DNA of 64,000 nucleotides, from NCBI RefSeq assembly GCF_000956465.1, contig NZ_JYJA01000027.1, forward strand, positions 62,001 through 126,000, given 5' to 3'. The stretch's first letter is position 1; each line of letters opens with the position of its first letter. Under the pieces are notes generated by a model. It had not been told where the DNA came from. It was given only the letters and a program-made list of their open reading frames with translations, and did not search any database. The position numbers were made by a program, and so were the translations under genes. The DNA is from Microbacterium trichothecenolyticum. Its GTDB lineage: Bacteria > Actinomycetota > Actinomycetes > Actinomycetales > Microbacteriaceae. Shown here piece by piece: positions 8,778 to 18,181 of this stretch.

Positions 8778-10229
8778 TCAGCGAGAGAGCAGCTCCTCGC
8801 GCTCGCGGGCGCGGCGCTCCTTGGCTTCCGCCTCGCTGATCGCAGCCTCCTCGAGGCCCTGCACACCGACCGCGTCCGTGGCGGGCGACATCCCGTCGTG
8901 GCCGTCGCCCGACAGGGTCGTCTCGTCGAATGGCAGCTCCCCGGTGAGCACGCGGCGCGCGCGGGAGGCGTCGAACTCCTTCGTCCATGTGCCGATCAGC
9001 ACCGTGGCGACGGCGTTGCCGGTGAAGTTCGTGAGCGCACGGCCCTCCGACATGAACCGGTCGATGCCGACGATGACGCCGACGCCGTTCACGAGATCGG
9101 GCCGGTACGCCTGCAGACCGCCGGCGAGTGTCGCCAGGCCCGCACCGGTGACGCCGGCTGCGCCCTTCGAGGCGATGATCATGAAGACGAGAAGGCCGAT
9201 CTGCTGGCCGATCGACATCGGGGCGCCCATGCCGCTCGCGATGAACAGCGAGGCCATCGTCAGGTAGATCGCGGTGCCGTCGAGGTTGAACGAGTACCCG
9301 GTCGGCACGGTGATGCCCACCACCGGCTTCGAGACACCGAGGTGTTCCATCTTCGCGATGAGGCGGGGCAGCGCCGATTCGGACGATGACGTGCCGACGA
9401 TCAGCAAGTACTCGCGCGCCAGGTACTTGATGAGGCTGAAGATGTTCACGCGGGTGACGGCGTACAGCAGCGTGCCGAGGACTCCCACGATGAACAGCAC
9501 GCACGTGATGTAGAACGCGATCATCAGCGTGCCGAGGGCCCAGATCGCGGCGATGCCGGTGTTGCCGACCACTGCGGCGATGGCGCCGAAGGCTCCGATC
9601 GGCGCGAGCCACAGGATCATGCCGAGGATGCGGAAGACCAGCGCCTGCAAGTGCTTCACCGCGTTCATGATGGGCGTGCCCTTGTCGCCCATCTGCTGCA
9701 GCGCGAAGCCGACGAGGAGAGCGATGAAGAGGACCTGCAGCACGCTCTCGCCGGTGAAGGCCGAGAAGAACGTCGCAGGGATGATGCCGAGGATGAACTC
9801 CTGCGTGGTCTTCGCCTCGGCGGTCGCCTCGTATGTGGCGTTCGCCATGTTCAGACCTTCGCCCGGGTGCAGCAGGTTGCCGACGACGAGGCCGATGGCG
9901 AGTGCGAACGTCGACATCACCATGAAGTACAGCAGCGCGAGACCGCCGATCTTGCCGACGGTGGCCGCTTTCGCGATGGAGCCGACGCCCACCACGATCG
10001 TGCAGAAGATGATCGGCGCGATCATCATCTTGATGAGGGCGACGAAGCCCTCGCCGAGCGGTTTGAGCGCGACTCCGACGTCGGGCCAGACCAGCCCGAC
10101 GATCGCGCCCAGGACGACGGCGGCGATGACCGAGAGGTAGAGCCAGGTGTGCTTGTCCCACGCCTGCTTGCCACGTCTCCAGTTGAAGCCGGGCAGCGTG
10201 AAGGACGTGGTGCGGGTTGAGAGAGCCAT
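8778..10229 (-). CDS. dctA: Dicarboxylate/amino acid:cation symporter (C4-dicarboxylate transporter)
   Basis: A DAACS-family symporter that imports succinate, fumarate, malate or similar acids with cations. The 483-residue protein has 8-9 hydrophobic segments and the family motifs: a serine-rich re-entrant loop LIVGTSSSESALPRL, then GYSFNLDGTAIYL and the second loop with GAAGVTGAGLATLA. The C-terminal tail is long, charged and cytoplasmic. The second of two adjacent ATGs (10229) is chosen because AGGAGG lies 5 nt upstream of it. It is divergent from a CitA/DcuS-like sensor kinase, which supports C4-dicarboxylate rather than glutamate as substrate. Confidence 0.88.
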   Translation of the reverse strand: MALSTRTTSFTLPGFNWRRGKQAWDKHTWLYLSVIAAVVLGAIVGLVWPDVGVALKPLGEGFVALIKMMIAPIIFCTIVVGVGSIAKAATVGKIGGLALLYFMVMSTFALAIGLVVGNLLHPGEGLNMANATYEATAEAKTTQEFILGIIPATFFSAFTGESVLQVLFIALLVGFALQQMGDKGTPIMNAVKHLQALVFRILGMILWLAPIGAFGAIAAVVGNTGIAAIWALGTLMIAFYITCVLFIVGVLGTLLYAVTRVNIFSLIKYLAREYLLIVGTSSSESALPRLIAKMEHLGVSKPVVGITVPTGYSFNLDGTAIYLTMASLFIASGMGAPMSIGQQIGLLVFMIIASKGAAGVTGAGLATLAGGLQAYRPDLVNGVGVIVGIDRFMSEGRALTNFTGNAVATVLIGTWTKEFDASRARRVLTGELPFDETTLSGDGHDGMSPATDAVGVQGLEEAAISEAEAKERRAREREELLSR

Positions 10230-10413
10230 CATTGCCTCCTGCGGGATGAAACGGCGGTGTTTCCGCGGTGCCGCTCGAGAGTGCGGCGTGTGAGACAGCG
10301 TGCGCGTCTCGGAGGCGACCGGCGATTTACGGTCGTATTGGTCGCACCCGCGGACTCCCGCCTGCCGCCCTCGGCAGGCGAGGATGGAGGCGGCGGCATC
10401 GACGAGGAGGGCC

Positions 10414-11679
10414 ATGTCAGCGAAGACGCAGCGGGGCAGCGCGGCATCGCGCGTGTTCGTCGTCGTCGCCGTCTCGGCAGCCGTGATCGTCGCCGCCCTC
10501 GCCGCCGTGCTCGTGCTCGACGCGGAGCGCTCCGAACGGAACGAGGCCGAGGAAGTGACGCGGGCGGTCGCGTCGTCCCTCGCGTCGCTGCCCGAGGTGG
10601 CTCAGTCCCTGAGCGCGCCCGACCCTTCGGAGGCGCTGCAGCCGCTCGCGGCTGACGTGATGGCGCAGACAGGCCTGGACTTCGTCACGATCATGACCCC
10701 GGACGGCATCCGAGTCAGCCACCGCGACCCCGCCGAGATCGGCCGGCACTACCTCGGCACGATCCCGAGCACGCCGAGCGTCTTCACCGAGGAGTTCACG
10801 GGCACGCTGGGCCCGTCGGTGCGGACGATCGTGCCGGTGACCGCCGAGGGCGAACTCGTCGGCTGGGTCTCGGTCGGCGTCACGATCGGCAGCATCTGGT
10901 CGAAGATCCTGCCGCGGCTGCCCTTCGTCGTGTCGATCGCACTGGCCCTGCTCGCGGCGGGCCTCGTGGGCGCGTGGCTCGCCCGCCGCACGACTCGGCG
11001 CGTTGCAGGCGACCTGCCCGCCGGGACGATCCGCGACGCGGTCGCCTCGTACGAGTCCGTGCGGACGCTCGGCGAGGCGCTGCGCGCGCAGACCCACGAG
11101 CACGGCAACCGCATGCACACCGCGGTGTCGCTGCTCGAGCTCGGCCGCACCGGCGAGGCGATCGAGATCCTCACCGAGACGTCGCGGCAGAGCCAGGAAC
11201 TCGTCGACCAGGTGGCTGCACGGCGTGGCGGCGACCCCACCGTGGGGGCGCTGCTGCTCGGCAAGGCGGCCCAGGCACGTGAGCGCGGCATCGAGTGGTC
11301 GGCCGAGATCGACCCGGACGCGCCACGAAGCGTGCTGTCGCCCGTCGACGCGGTGTCGGTGGTCGGCAACCTCATCGACAACGCGATGGATGCTGCGGCC
11401 GCAGCGGAGGCGCCCCGCTGGGTGCGGGTCGTGTTCGGGAGGACGCCCTCCTCCCCCGCGTCGCTGCGTATGGAGGTGTCGGACAGCGGCACCGGCGTTC
11501 CCGCGGCGCTGCGAGAGCGCATCTACGAGCACGGCTTCACCACCAAGCCCGGCGGAGCCGAGGGACGCGGTGTGGGCCTCGCGCTCGTCCGCTCGATCGT
11601 GGCGAGCGCAGGCGGTCGGCTGGAGCTGCGCGACGACCCGACGGCCTTCGTGGTCACCCTCCCGGCGAGGCCGACATGA
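10414..11679 (+). CDS. Sensor histidine kinase, CitA/DcuS type
   Basis: A 421-residue membrane kinase. Order: membrane helix (~13-35), an extracytoplasmic domain (~36-165) of the CitA/DcuS PAS-like type, second helix (~172-195), a phospho-acceptor segment QTHEHGNRMHTAVSLLELG that matches the H-E-x-x-N-x-(L/M)-H pattern of the citrate/fumarate sensors, and an HATPase domain with NLIDNAMDA, DSGTGVP and GRGVGLALV. The ATG at 10414 is preceded by GAGGAGG. Its stop overlaps the regulator start by four bases. Divergent from dctA, it most likely senses extracellular C4-dicarboxylate or citrate and controls dctA. Confidence 0.88.
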   Translation: MSAKTQRGSAASRVFVVVAVSAAVIVAALAAVLVLDAERSERNEAEEVTRAVASSLASLPEVAQSLSAPDPSEALQPLAADVMAQTGLDFVTIMTPDGIRVSHRDPAEIGRHYLGTIPSTPSVFTEEFTGTLGPSVRTIVPVTAEGELVGWVSVGVTIGSIWSKILPRLPFVVSIALALLAAGLVGAWLARRTTRRVAGDLPAGTIRDAVASYESVRTLGEALRAQTHEHGNRMHTAVSLLELGRTGEAIEILTETSRQSQELVDQVAARRGGDPTVGALLLGKAAQARERGIEWSAEIDPDAPRSVLSPVDAVSVVGNLIDNAMDAAAAAEAPRWVRVVFGRTPSSPASLRMEVSDSGTGVPAALRERIYEHGFTTKPGGAEGRGVGLALVRSIVASAGGRLELRDDPTAFVVTLPARPT

Positions 11680-12368
11680 TCCGCGTCCTCCTCGTCGACG
11701 ACGACGCGCTCACGCTCGAACTGCACCGGGACTACCTCGCGCGCCTGGACGACTTCGAGGCCGTCGCCGAGTGCACGGGCGCTCGTGCTGCGATCGACGC
11801 CGTGCTGGAGCGCGGGGACGAGATCGACCTCGTGCTGCTGGACGTCACGATGCCCGACGGCACAGGGCTGGACGTGCTGCGGCACGTGCGCGCCCGCGGC
11901 GCCGCCGTCGACGTCATCGCGATCACGGGCGTCCGTGACGCCGACGTCGTGCGGCAGATGGTGTCGCTCGGCGTCGCTCAGTGCCTCGTCAAGCCGTTCA
12001 CCTTCGCCGTCTTCCGCGAGCGCCTGGAGCAGTACCGCGAGTTCCGGCGGCGCGCGGCCGAGGCTGCGGGTGCACCGACGCAGGCTGAGATCGACGCGCT
12101 CCTCGGGGCGCTTCGACCCGCGACCCGGGTGGCGCTGCCGAAGGGCCTCTCCGCCGACACGCTCGCCCGCATCAGCGACGAGGTGCGCGAGCGCGGCCCC
12201 GTCTCGGCCGCGGAGGCCGCGCAGCGGCTGGGGATGTCGCGCGTCGCCGCTCGTCGCTACCTCGAGCACCTCGTGACGGAGGGCCGCGCGCAGCGCGCGG
12301 CGCGCTACGGCACGCGCGGCCGGCCGGAGTCCGAGTACGCGTGGGCGCAGCATCCGTCCCTTCCGTAA
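11676..12368 (+). CDS. Response regulator, CitB/DcuR type
   Basis: A 230-residue regulator: receiver domain (residues 1-~120) with acidic pair DDD at 8-10, phospho-acceptor Asp56 in LLDVTMPDG and a conserved KPF loop, then a linker and a C-terminal helix-turn-helix (SAAEAAQRLGMSRVAARRYLEHLV). This layout is that of the CitB/DcuR family, partners of CitA/DcuS kinases. Translation is coupled to the kinase by an ATGA overlap. It presumably binds the 185-bp region between the kinase gene and dctA, but I see no clear direct repeat there. Confidence 0.88.
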   Translation: MIRVLLVDDDALTLELHRDYLARLDDFEAVAECTGARAAIDAVLERGDEIDLVLLDVTMPDGTGLDVLRHVRARGAAVDVIAITGVRDADVVRQMVSLGVAQCLVKPFTFAVFRERLEQYREFRRRAAEAAGAPTQAEIDALLGALRPATRVALPKGLSADTLARISDEVRERGPVSAAEAAQRLGMSRVAARRYLEHLVTEGRAQRAARYGTRGRPESEYAWAQHPSLP

Positions 12369-12534
12369 GGCGAACAGCGACGAAACATCGCGCTCACGCG
12401 CGATTCAGGGATGACGGCAGGACCTCAGCGGTATAGCTTCGGCACCGAAGGGGCCGAACCGGGGGTGCGGTGGACTGGGCACCGCACACTCCGACGCGCA
12501 TCCGCGCGACAGGTCCGCAAGCGACGGAGGATGC

Positions 12535-13902
12535 ATGTACCAGGACGAGGCGCTCCAGCCCACCTTCACCCGAGCCGGCGAGGCGACGACCGCGAGATAC
12601 AACGTCATCCCCGAGGGAGAGATGCTGCCCGAGACGGCGTACCGCGTGATCCGGGACCAGACGATGCTGGACGGCAACGCACGCTTGAATCTCGCGACCT
12701 TCGTCGGCACGTGGATGGACGACTACGCCAACCGGCTCGCCGTGGACTCCGCCGACAAGAACATGATCGACAAGGACGAGTATCCCGCCACGGCTGCGAT
12801 CGAGGAGTGCTGCTGGCGCATCCTCGGCGACCTGTGGAACGTGCCCGACAACGACGACGTGATCGGCACGTCGACCATCGGCTCGTCGGAGGCGTGCATG
12901 CTCGGCGGCCTCGCACTCAAGCGTCGCTGGCAGCACGCACGTCGCGCGGCAGGGAAGTCCACCGAGAAGCCGAACCTCATCATGAGCTCGGCGGTCCAGG
13001 TGTGCTGGGAGAAGTTCTGCAACTACTTCGACGTCGAGATGCGGCTGATCCCCGTGACCGCGGAGCACCCGCTGATGGACGGCACGGGGCTGGAGGACTA
13101 CGTCGACGAGAACACGATCGGCGTCGTCGCGATCGTGGGCGTCACCTACACGGGCGCGTACGAGCCGGTGAAGGCCATCGCCGCGAAGCTCGACGAGATC
13201 CAGGAGAAGACCGGGCTCGACATCCCGATGCACGTCGACGGCGCATCGGGTGCCATGATCGCGCCGTTCCTGCAGCCCGACCTCGAGTGGGACTTCCGTG
13301 TGGAGCGCGTGCAGTCCATCAACACGTCGGGCCACAAGTACGGGCTCGTGTATCCGGGGGTCGGCTGGGTGGTGTGGCGCAACGCCGCGGCGCTGCCCGA
13401 CGACCTCGTCTTCAAGGTGAGTTACCTGGGCGGTTCGATGCCCACCTTCGCGCTCAACTTCTCGCGTCCGGGCACGCAGGTGCTGCTGCAGTACTTCCGG
13501 TTCCTCCGGCTCGGCCGCGCCGGCTACACCGCGATCCAGCAGGCCTCGCAGGACGTCGCCGTGTACATCTCGTCGGGGGTCGCCGAACTCGACGCGTTCG
13601 AGCTGCTCAGCGACGGCACCGACATCCCCGTGTTCGCCTGGCGGCTCACCCCGGGCCACACCGACAAGTGGACGCTGTACCACCTGTCGGAGCGACTGCG
13701 GATCAAGGGATGGCTCGTCCCCGCGTATCCGCTGTCGGGCGAGCTGTTGGATCAGACGGTGATGCGCATCGTGTGTCGCAACGGGCTCAGCCGCGACCTC
13801 GCCGAGGACCTGCTGAAGGACATCCGCAGCGAGACCGAGTTCCTCGACTCGCTCGAGAGTCCCATGCCCCACCCCGGCATCGGCCCCAGCTTCCACCATT
13901 GA
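12535..13902 (+). CDS. gadB: Glutamate decarboxylase
   Basis: A PLP-dependent enzyme converting L-glutamate to GABA and CO2, consuming a cytoplasmic proton. The 455-residue protein matches the family in length. The PLP lysine is Lys268 in NTSGHKYGLVYPGVGW; HVDGASGAMIAPF carries the cofactor-binding Asp, and GSSEACMLGGLA is the phosphate-binding region. The C-terminal tail ends in HH, as acid-active forms often do. No GABA antiporter (GadC) follows; instead a YrhK-like membrane protein overlaps its stop. A role in acid stress is inferred from the family. Confidence 0.93.
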   Translation: MYQDEALQPTFTRAGEATTARYNVIPEGEMLPETAYRVIRDQTMLDGNARLNLATFVGTWMDDYANRLAVDSADKNMIDKDEYPATAAIEECCWRILGDLWNVPDNDDVIGTSTIGSSEACMLGGLALKRRWQHARRAAGKSTEKPNLIMSSAVQVCWEKFCNYFDVEMRLIPVTAEHPLMDGTGLEDYVDENTIGVVAIVGVTYTGAYEPVKAIAAKLDEIQEKTGLDIPMHVDGASGAMIAPFLQPDLEWDFRVERVQSINTSGHKYGLVYPGVGWVVWRNAAALPDDLVFKVSYLGGSMPTFALNFSRPGTQVLLQYFRFLRLGRAGYTAIQQASQDVAVYISSGVAELDAFELLSDGTDIPVFAWRLTPGHTDKWTLYHLSERLRIKGWLVPAYPLSGELLDQTVMRIVCRNGLSRDLAEDLLKDIRSETEFLDSLESPMPHPGIGPSFHH

Positions 13903-14555
13903 GCGCGCGACGACCGCTGGACCCGACCGCGCGGCGGATCCGGCGACTCCGGCGGGAGTCCTGGGGCTTCGCAGTCGGGTCGGCGCTGTTCTTCATCGGC
14001 GTCGTCCCGGCCTACGCCGCGTGGGCGGGTCCGGTCGGCGCCAACGTCACGTTCTTCGCGGGATCGATCTTCTTCACCACGGCGGGTCTGATCCAGCTCC
14101 TGCTGAGCGGGCGCCGCGCGCCTGACGCGCGCATGAACCGGGCGGACCGCGTCGACTGGTGGGCCGCCGCCATCCAGTTCGCCGGCACGCTCCTGTTCAA
14201 CGTGTCGACCGCGGCCGCCCTCATCGCCGCGATCACGGATCCGGACTACGTCGGGGCCGGATGGCGGCCTGACGCGTGGGGCTCCGCGGCCTTCCTCGTC
14301 TCCAGCGTCCTGGCGGTCGTGGCGACGAAGGACCGGGGAACGCTGTGGGATCGCGACGCGCGCACATGGCACGGCACCGGCCTCAACCTGCTGGGGTCGA
14401 TCGCCTTCGGGGTGTCGGCGGTCGCCGCGTTCGTCCTGCCGTCGACCGGCGAGCTCGTGAGCCCGCTGTGGGCGAACCTCGGCACGGGCGTCGGCGCGCT
14501 CTGCTTCTTCGCGGCGGCCCTCCTCGCCCGCCGTACGATCGGCGAGGCGGAGTGA
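13899..14555 (+). CDS. YrhK-like integral membrane protein
   Basis: A 218-residue membrane protein with about six hydrophobic segments arranged as two similar halves; each half begins with a helix containing F-x-x-G or F-x-G and passes through aromatic loops. This resembles the YrhK domain. The TTG start overlaps the gadB stop (TTGA), so translation is coupled, and it occupies the place where a GABA/glutamate antiporter would be expected. The family has no proven transport function. The first ~25 residues are very Arg-rich. Confidence 0.65.
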   Translation: MSARRPLDPTARRIRRLRRESWGFAVGSALFFIGVVPAYAAWAGPVGANVTFFAGSIFFTTAGLIQLLLSGRRAPDARMNRADRVDWWAAAIQFAGTLLFNVSTAAALIAAITDPDYVGAGWRPDAWGSAAFLVSSVLAVVATKDRGTLWDRDARTWHGTGLNLLGSIAFGVSAVAAFVLPSTGELVSPLWANLGTGVGALCFFAAALLARRTIGEAE

Positions 14556-14573
14556 AAGGACGAAGCGGATGCC

Positions 14574-16559
14574 TCATCCGGCGTGCACGCGAGCATGCAC
14601 GTCGCCGGGTCCGCCGATGAGCACGTAGTCCGTGTGCTTGGCGACGAGCCCGTCGCCGGCCGTGCGGCCCTGGAGCCGTCGCCACACCCACGGCAGGGCG
14701 TCCCGGCGCAGCCACGTGCCCGGCAGCACCCGGTCGTCGTCGGCGTGCAGGCTCGCGTCGAGCTCACCGAGCGCTTCGGCGTCGGGCACCCCGAGCGCCT
14801 CGGCCGCGCGGTAGGCGAGGTACCGGTGGCCGCGCGGACGCAGGTGCACCTTGTCGTCGGCCCAGAGGTCGAGGTCGCCGATGGCGGGGAGCCCGCGCGC
14901 GTCGAGGAACGCGTCGGTGTCGAGCAGCACCGCGCCGGTGGCCGCGGCGATCCGGCGCAGCTCCGACGAGAACACCGCGAACCGGCGGGCGAACAGCCGC
15001 GCCGGGCGCCGACGCGGGAGGAAGGGCGTCACGAGGAGCACGTCGATTCCGGCGCTGCGCAGCTCCCTCACGGACTGTTCCAGCTCGCACGCGACGGCGA
15101 TCGGGTCGACGCGGCGCCCGACGAGGTCGTTGGCGCCGACGAGGATCGACACCAGCTGCGGCCGCAGGGCCAGCGCCTGCGGCACCTGCTCGCTCACGAC
15201 GTGCCGCACGCGACGGCTTCGCACCGCGAGGTTGGCGTAGCCGAACGGCTCGCCCGCATGGCCGGCGTGCGCGAGCAGCTGTGCGAGTCGGTCCGCCCAC
15301 CCGCGGTACTGCCCCGTCGGCATGCGCGAGACGTCGCAGAGCCCCTCGGTGATCGAGTCGCCGAGCGCGACGAACCGCGACCACGAGCCCCGCGAAGCAG
15401 GTGTCGGAACCGCCGGCCGGGTCGCCGCACGCTGGGGCTGCGCGTCGTCGATGGGGCGCAGCATCCGTGCCTCGTCATAGTGCTCGACCAGGCGGCTGCA
15501 GACGGCGTGCCACGTGCGCTCGCGCACCGACTCGTGGGCCGCGGCGGCGAACGCACGGCGCTTGCCGTCGTCGCCGATGAGATCGGCGACGCGGGCGCGC
15601 AGATCGACCAGGTCTCCGGGCCGGTAGAGCCAGCCGTCGACCGAGGATCGCACCAGGTCGACGGGTCCGCCGACGCCGGTCGCCACGGCGGGCACGCCGC
15701 TGGCGAGCGCCTCCTGGATGGTCTGCCCGAACGTCTCGCTCTCGCCGGGGTGCACGAACACGTCGAAGCTCGCGAGCGCCTCGGCGAGCGCGGGTCCGGT
15801 GAGATGCCCGGTGAAGACGGCGTCGGGCAGCGCGCGTTCGAGCGCCGGTCGTGAGGGTCCGTCACCGACGATGACGAGGCGCGTCCCCGGGAGCCCGGCG
15901 AGCGCCGCGAGATCCTCGACCTGCTTCTCGGGCGCGAGGCGGCCGACGTAGCCGACGATCGCGTGGCCCCGCGCGACGCGCGCGCGCCAGCCGTCGCTGC
16001 GCCGCTCGGGACCGAAGCGCTCGGCATCGACGCCGCGCCCCCAGCGACGGAGGCGGTCCACGCCGAGCTCCTCGAGCTGCTGCAGCGACGCGGTCGACGG
16101 CGCCAGGGTGAGCGTCGCCCGTCTGTGCAGCCGCCCGATGTGGCGTCCGACGAGCGCGGCGGCCTGCGGCATCCCGTACTTCTGCGCGTACGCGACCACG
16201 TCGGTCTGGTACACGGCGACGGAGGGCACGCGCAGCGCATCGGCGGCCGCGAGGCCCTGCCAGCCGAGCACGAACGGCGACGCCAGGTGCACGACATCCG
16301 GCCGGAACTCGCGGAGGATCGCCGTCAGCCGGGCGGCGCGCGCGAACACCACGCGCACCTCCGGATACGACGGCAGTGGCGCCGAGCGCAGCAGCTCGGT
16401 GCGCGCGCCGTGGAGATCGGTGGTGATCTCACCGGCGCGCGGGGCGATGACGAGGGTCTCGTGTCCTTCCGCGGCCAGATGCCGGAGGACCTGGAGCACC
16501 GATCCCGTCACCCCGTTCATGTGGGGCAGGAACGATTCGGCGAGCAGTGCGACTCTCAC
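14574..16559 (-). CDS. Family 4 glycosyltransferase fused to an SGNH/GDSL hydrolase
   Basis: A 661-residue two-domain protein. Residues ~1-375 form a GT-B glycosyltransferase like the GDP-mannose-dependent alpha-mannosyltransferases: an N-terminal ALLAESFLPHMNGVTGSV loop, VGYVGRLAPEKQVEDLA and the donor-binding ESETFGQTIQEALASGVP. After a ~30-residue Ala/Pro linker, residues ~400-600 form an SGNH hydrolase: block I FVALGDSITEGL, block III VGANDLV, and a late DxxH in WADDKVHLRPRG. The start is a GTG at 16559, giving the usual MRVALLAESF N-terminus, although the only ribosome site (GGAGG) is very close; a GTG at 16634 adds 25 residues. It may glycosylate and deacylate (or vice versa) an envelope glycolipid. 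Confidence 0.8.
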   Translation of the reverse strand: MRVALLAESFLPHMNGVTGSVLQVLRHLAAEGHETLVIAPRAGEITTDLHGARTELLRSAPLPSYPEVRVVFARAARLTAILREFRPDVVHLASPFVLGWQGLAAADALRVPSVAVYQTDVVAYAQKYGMPQAAALVGRHIGRLHRRATLTLAPSTASLQQLEELGVDRLRRWGRGVDAERFGPERRSDGWRARVARGHAIVGYVGRLAPEKQVEDLAALAGLPGTRLVIVGDGPSRPALERALPDAVFTGHLTGPALAEALASFDVFVHPGESETFGQTIQEALASGVPAVATGVGGPVDLVRSSVDGWLYRPGDLVDLRARVADLIGDDGKRRAFAAAAHESVRERTWHAVCSRLVEHYDEARMLRPIDDAQPQRAATRPAVPTPASRGSWSRFVALGDSITEGLCDVSRMPTGQYRGWADRLAQLLAHAGHAGEPFGYANLAVRSRRVRHVVSEQVPQALALRPQLVSILVGANDLVGRRVDPIAVACELEQSVRELRSAGIDVLLVTPFLPRRRPARLFARRFAVFSSELRRIAAATGAVLLDTDAFLDARGLPAIGDLDLWADDKVHLRPRGHRYLAYRAAEALGVPDAEALGELDASLHADDDRVLPGTWLRRDALPWVWRRLQGRTAGDGLVAKHTDYVLIGGPGDVHARVHAG

Positions 16560-16698
16560 GCCTCCAGCGTGACGCGACGGATGAAGACGGATGCCGCGAA
16601 CCGGCGTCCGTGCGGAAGAGTTCACCGGATGCACCGCGGCGGGTCACCGGACGTGCCCCGTTCCGTCGCCGTTCACCGCGGGCGGGTACCAAGAAGAC

Positions 16699-17307
16699 AT
16701 GCTCGAGGACCTGCTCACCACGGTGGCGTCGAGCGCGTGGGCGCTGCCGCTGCTGTTCGTGCTCGTGCTGGGCGACGCGTTCCTGGTGGTGATCCCCGGC
16801 GAGGCCGCCGTCACCGCGCTGGGCGCGCTGGCGGTGTCGCAGAGCGAGCCCCCGCTCGTGGCGATCGTGCTCGTGGCCGCCGCAGCCGCTCTCACCGGCG
16901 ACGCCGCGTGCTACCTCGTGGGGCGCTCGATAGGCCCCCAGCGCTGGCGCTGGATGCGCACGTCGCGGGCGCAGACCGCCTTCGCCTGGGCGCGGCTGCG
17001 CCTGGAGCACCGTGCGGCACTGGTGCTGTTCTCTGCGCGGTTCATCCCGTTCGCGCGACTCGCGGTCAATCTGACGGCGGGTGCGACGCGCTTGCCGGCG
17101 CCGCGCTACCTCGCCGTGGCCGCTCTCGCCGCGCTCGCGTGGGCCGTCTACCAGGCCCTCGTGGGGGCGGTCGTGGCGGCGCTCGTGCCCGGCGGGCCCG
17201 TCGTGGCGGTCGTGGTCTCGGTGGCGTTCGCGGTCGGCCTCGGGCTCGCCGTCGACGCGGTTCTCGCGCGCCGGCTGCGGGACCGCAGCGCCGCGGGCGA
17301 TGACTGA
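16699..17307 (+). CDS. DedA/SNARE-associated family membrane protein
   Basis: A 202-residue protein with four to five hydrophobic segments. The DedA signature is present in short form: GDAFLVVIPGEAAV in the first re-entrant region, GDAACYLVGRSIG, then SARFIPFARLAVNLTAGA with the conserved Arg residues that move lipid carriers. The family flips undecaprenyl phosphate or phospholipids across the membrane. The ATG at 16699 has only a weak AAGAAG upstream. The last eight bases overlap the nuclease gene start. Confidence 0.8.
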   Translation: MLEDLLTTVASSAWALPLLFVLVLGDAFLVVIPGEAAVTALGALAVSQSEPPLVAIVLVAAAAALTGDAACYLVGRSIGPQRWRWMRTSRAQTAFAWARLRLEHRAALVLFSARFIPFARLAVNLTAGATRLPAPRYLAVAALAALAWAVYQALVGAVVAALVPGGPVVAVVVSVAFAVGLGLAVDAVLARRLRDRSAAGDD

Positions 17308-18178
17308 ACAGGCGGCCTCGCGCGATGTCGCCGGGGACGACAAGGATGGGGACGTGGCAGACGTGACCTCGGACGCATACGACGACGGCTTCCTCGGCAT
17401 CCCGCTCCCCCTCCCGCGTCCGGTGGATGGGCGCGAGGTGCGCGAGCTGACCTACCCTCGGTTCACCGTGCTCCTCGATCCCCAGCGCCGGCTCGCGGTC
17501 GTGACCGGCGTGAACATCGACGGGGCGACGCTGCAGGACCTCCCCCGCACCGGCGAATGGGAGCTCGATCCGCGCGTTCCCGTCGCCGAGCAGGCGGGGC
17601 CCGCTGTCTACGCCTCGAACGACCTCGACCGTGGGCACCTGGTGCGCCGACGCGATCCGGGGTGGGGCTCGGCGGCCGAGGCGCGGCGGGCGACGGAGGC
17701 GACGTTCACGTACCCGAACGCCGCACCGCAGGCGAGCGGGTTCAACCAGTCGAAGGAGCTGTGGCTCGGCCTCGAGGACCACGTGCTCACGTTCGCGCAG
17801 GCGACCGACGAGCGACTCAGCGTCTTCACCGCACCGGTGCTGCAGGCCGACGACCCCGCCTACCGCGGCATCCGTGTTCCGCGACGCTTCTTCAAGGTCG
17901 CCGCGTGGGTGACGCCTGACGACGACGGGATGCCGCGGCTCGCGGCCGCGGGCTTCGTACTCGACCAGTCGGAGCTCATCGACCTGAGTCGGGGTGTGCT
18001 CGCGGTGCCGGTGCTCGGCGCGTTCCGCACGTTCCAGGTGCCGATCGCCGACATCGAAGAGCTCACCGGTGTCGATCTCGGCCCACTGGTGGCCGCCGAC
18101 GTGCTCCCCCGCACGACGGTTCGCGGAGAGGACGCATGGCGCCCCCTCCGCGAACCGGAGGATCTCGTTCTCGGCTGA
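17300..18178 (+). CDS. DNA/RNA non-specific endonuclease (NucA/EndA type)
   Basis: A ~292-residue beta-beta-alpha metal nuclease. The catalytic DRGH is in NDLDRGHLVRR, and the metal-binding Asn follows in PQASGFNQSKELWLGLED, at the usual distance. No signal peptide is visible, so secretion is doubtful. It is unusual in having no obvious immunity partner. The start could be the ATG at 17300 (overlapping the DedA-like gene) or the GTG at 17354, which has a purine-rich GGATGGGGAC upstream and removes 18 polar residues. The N-terminal part FLGIPLPLPR is typical of actinobacterial members. Confidence 0.85.
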   Translation: MTEQAASRDVAGDDKDGDVADVTSDAYDDGFLGIPLPLPRPVDGREVRELTYPRFTVLLDPQRRLAVVTGVNIDGATLQDLPRTGEWELDPRVPVAEQAGPAVYASNDLDRGHLVRRRDPGWGSAAEARRATEATFTYPNAAPQASGFNQSKELWLGLEDHVLTFAQATDERLSVFTAPVLQADDPAYRGIRVPRRFFKVAAWVTPDDDGMPRLAAAGFVLDQSELIDLSRGVLAVPVLGAFRTFQVPIADIEELTGVDLGPLVAADVLPRTTVRGEDAWRPLREPEDLVLG

Positions 18179-18181
18179 GGG

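Noticed and set aside
17300..18178. Nuclease as part of a toxin-immunity or secretion system
   Set aside because: No signal peptide, no pre-toxin or delivery domain and no small immunity-like gene on either side.
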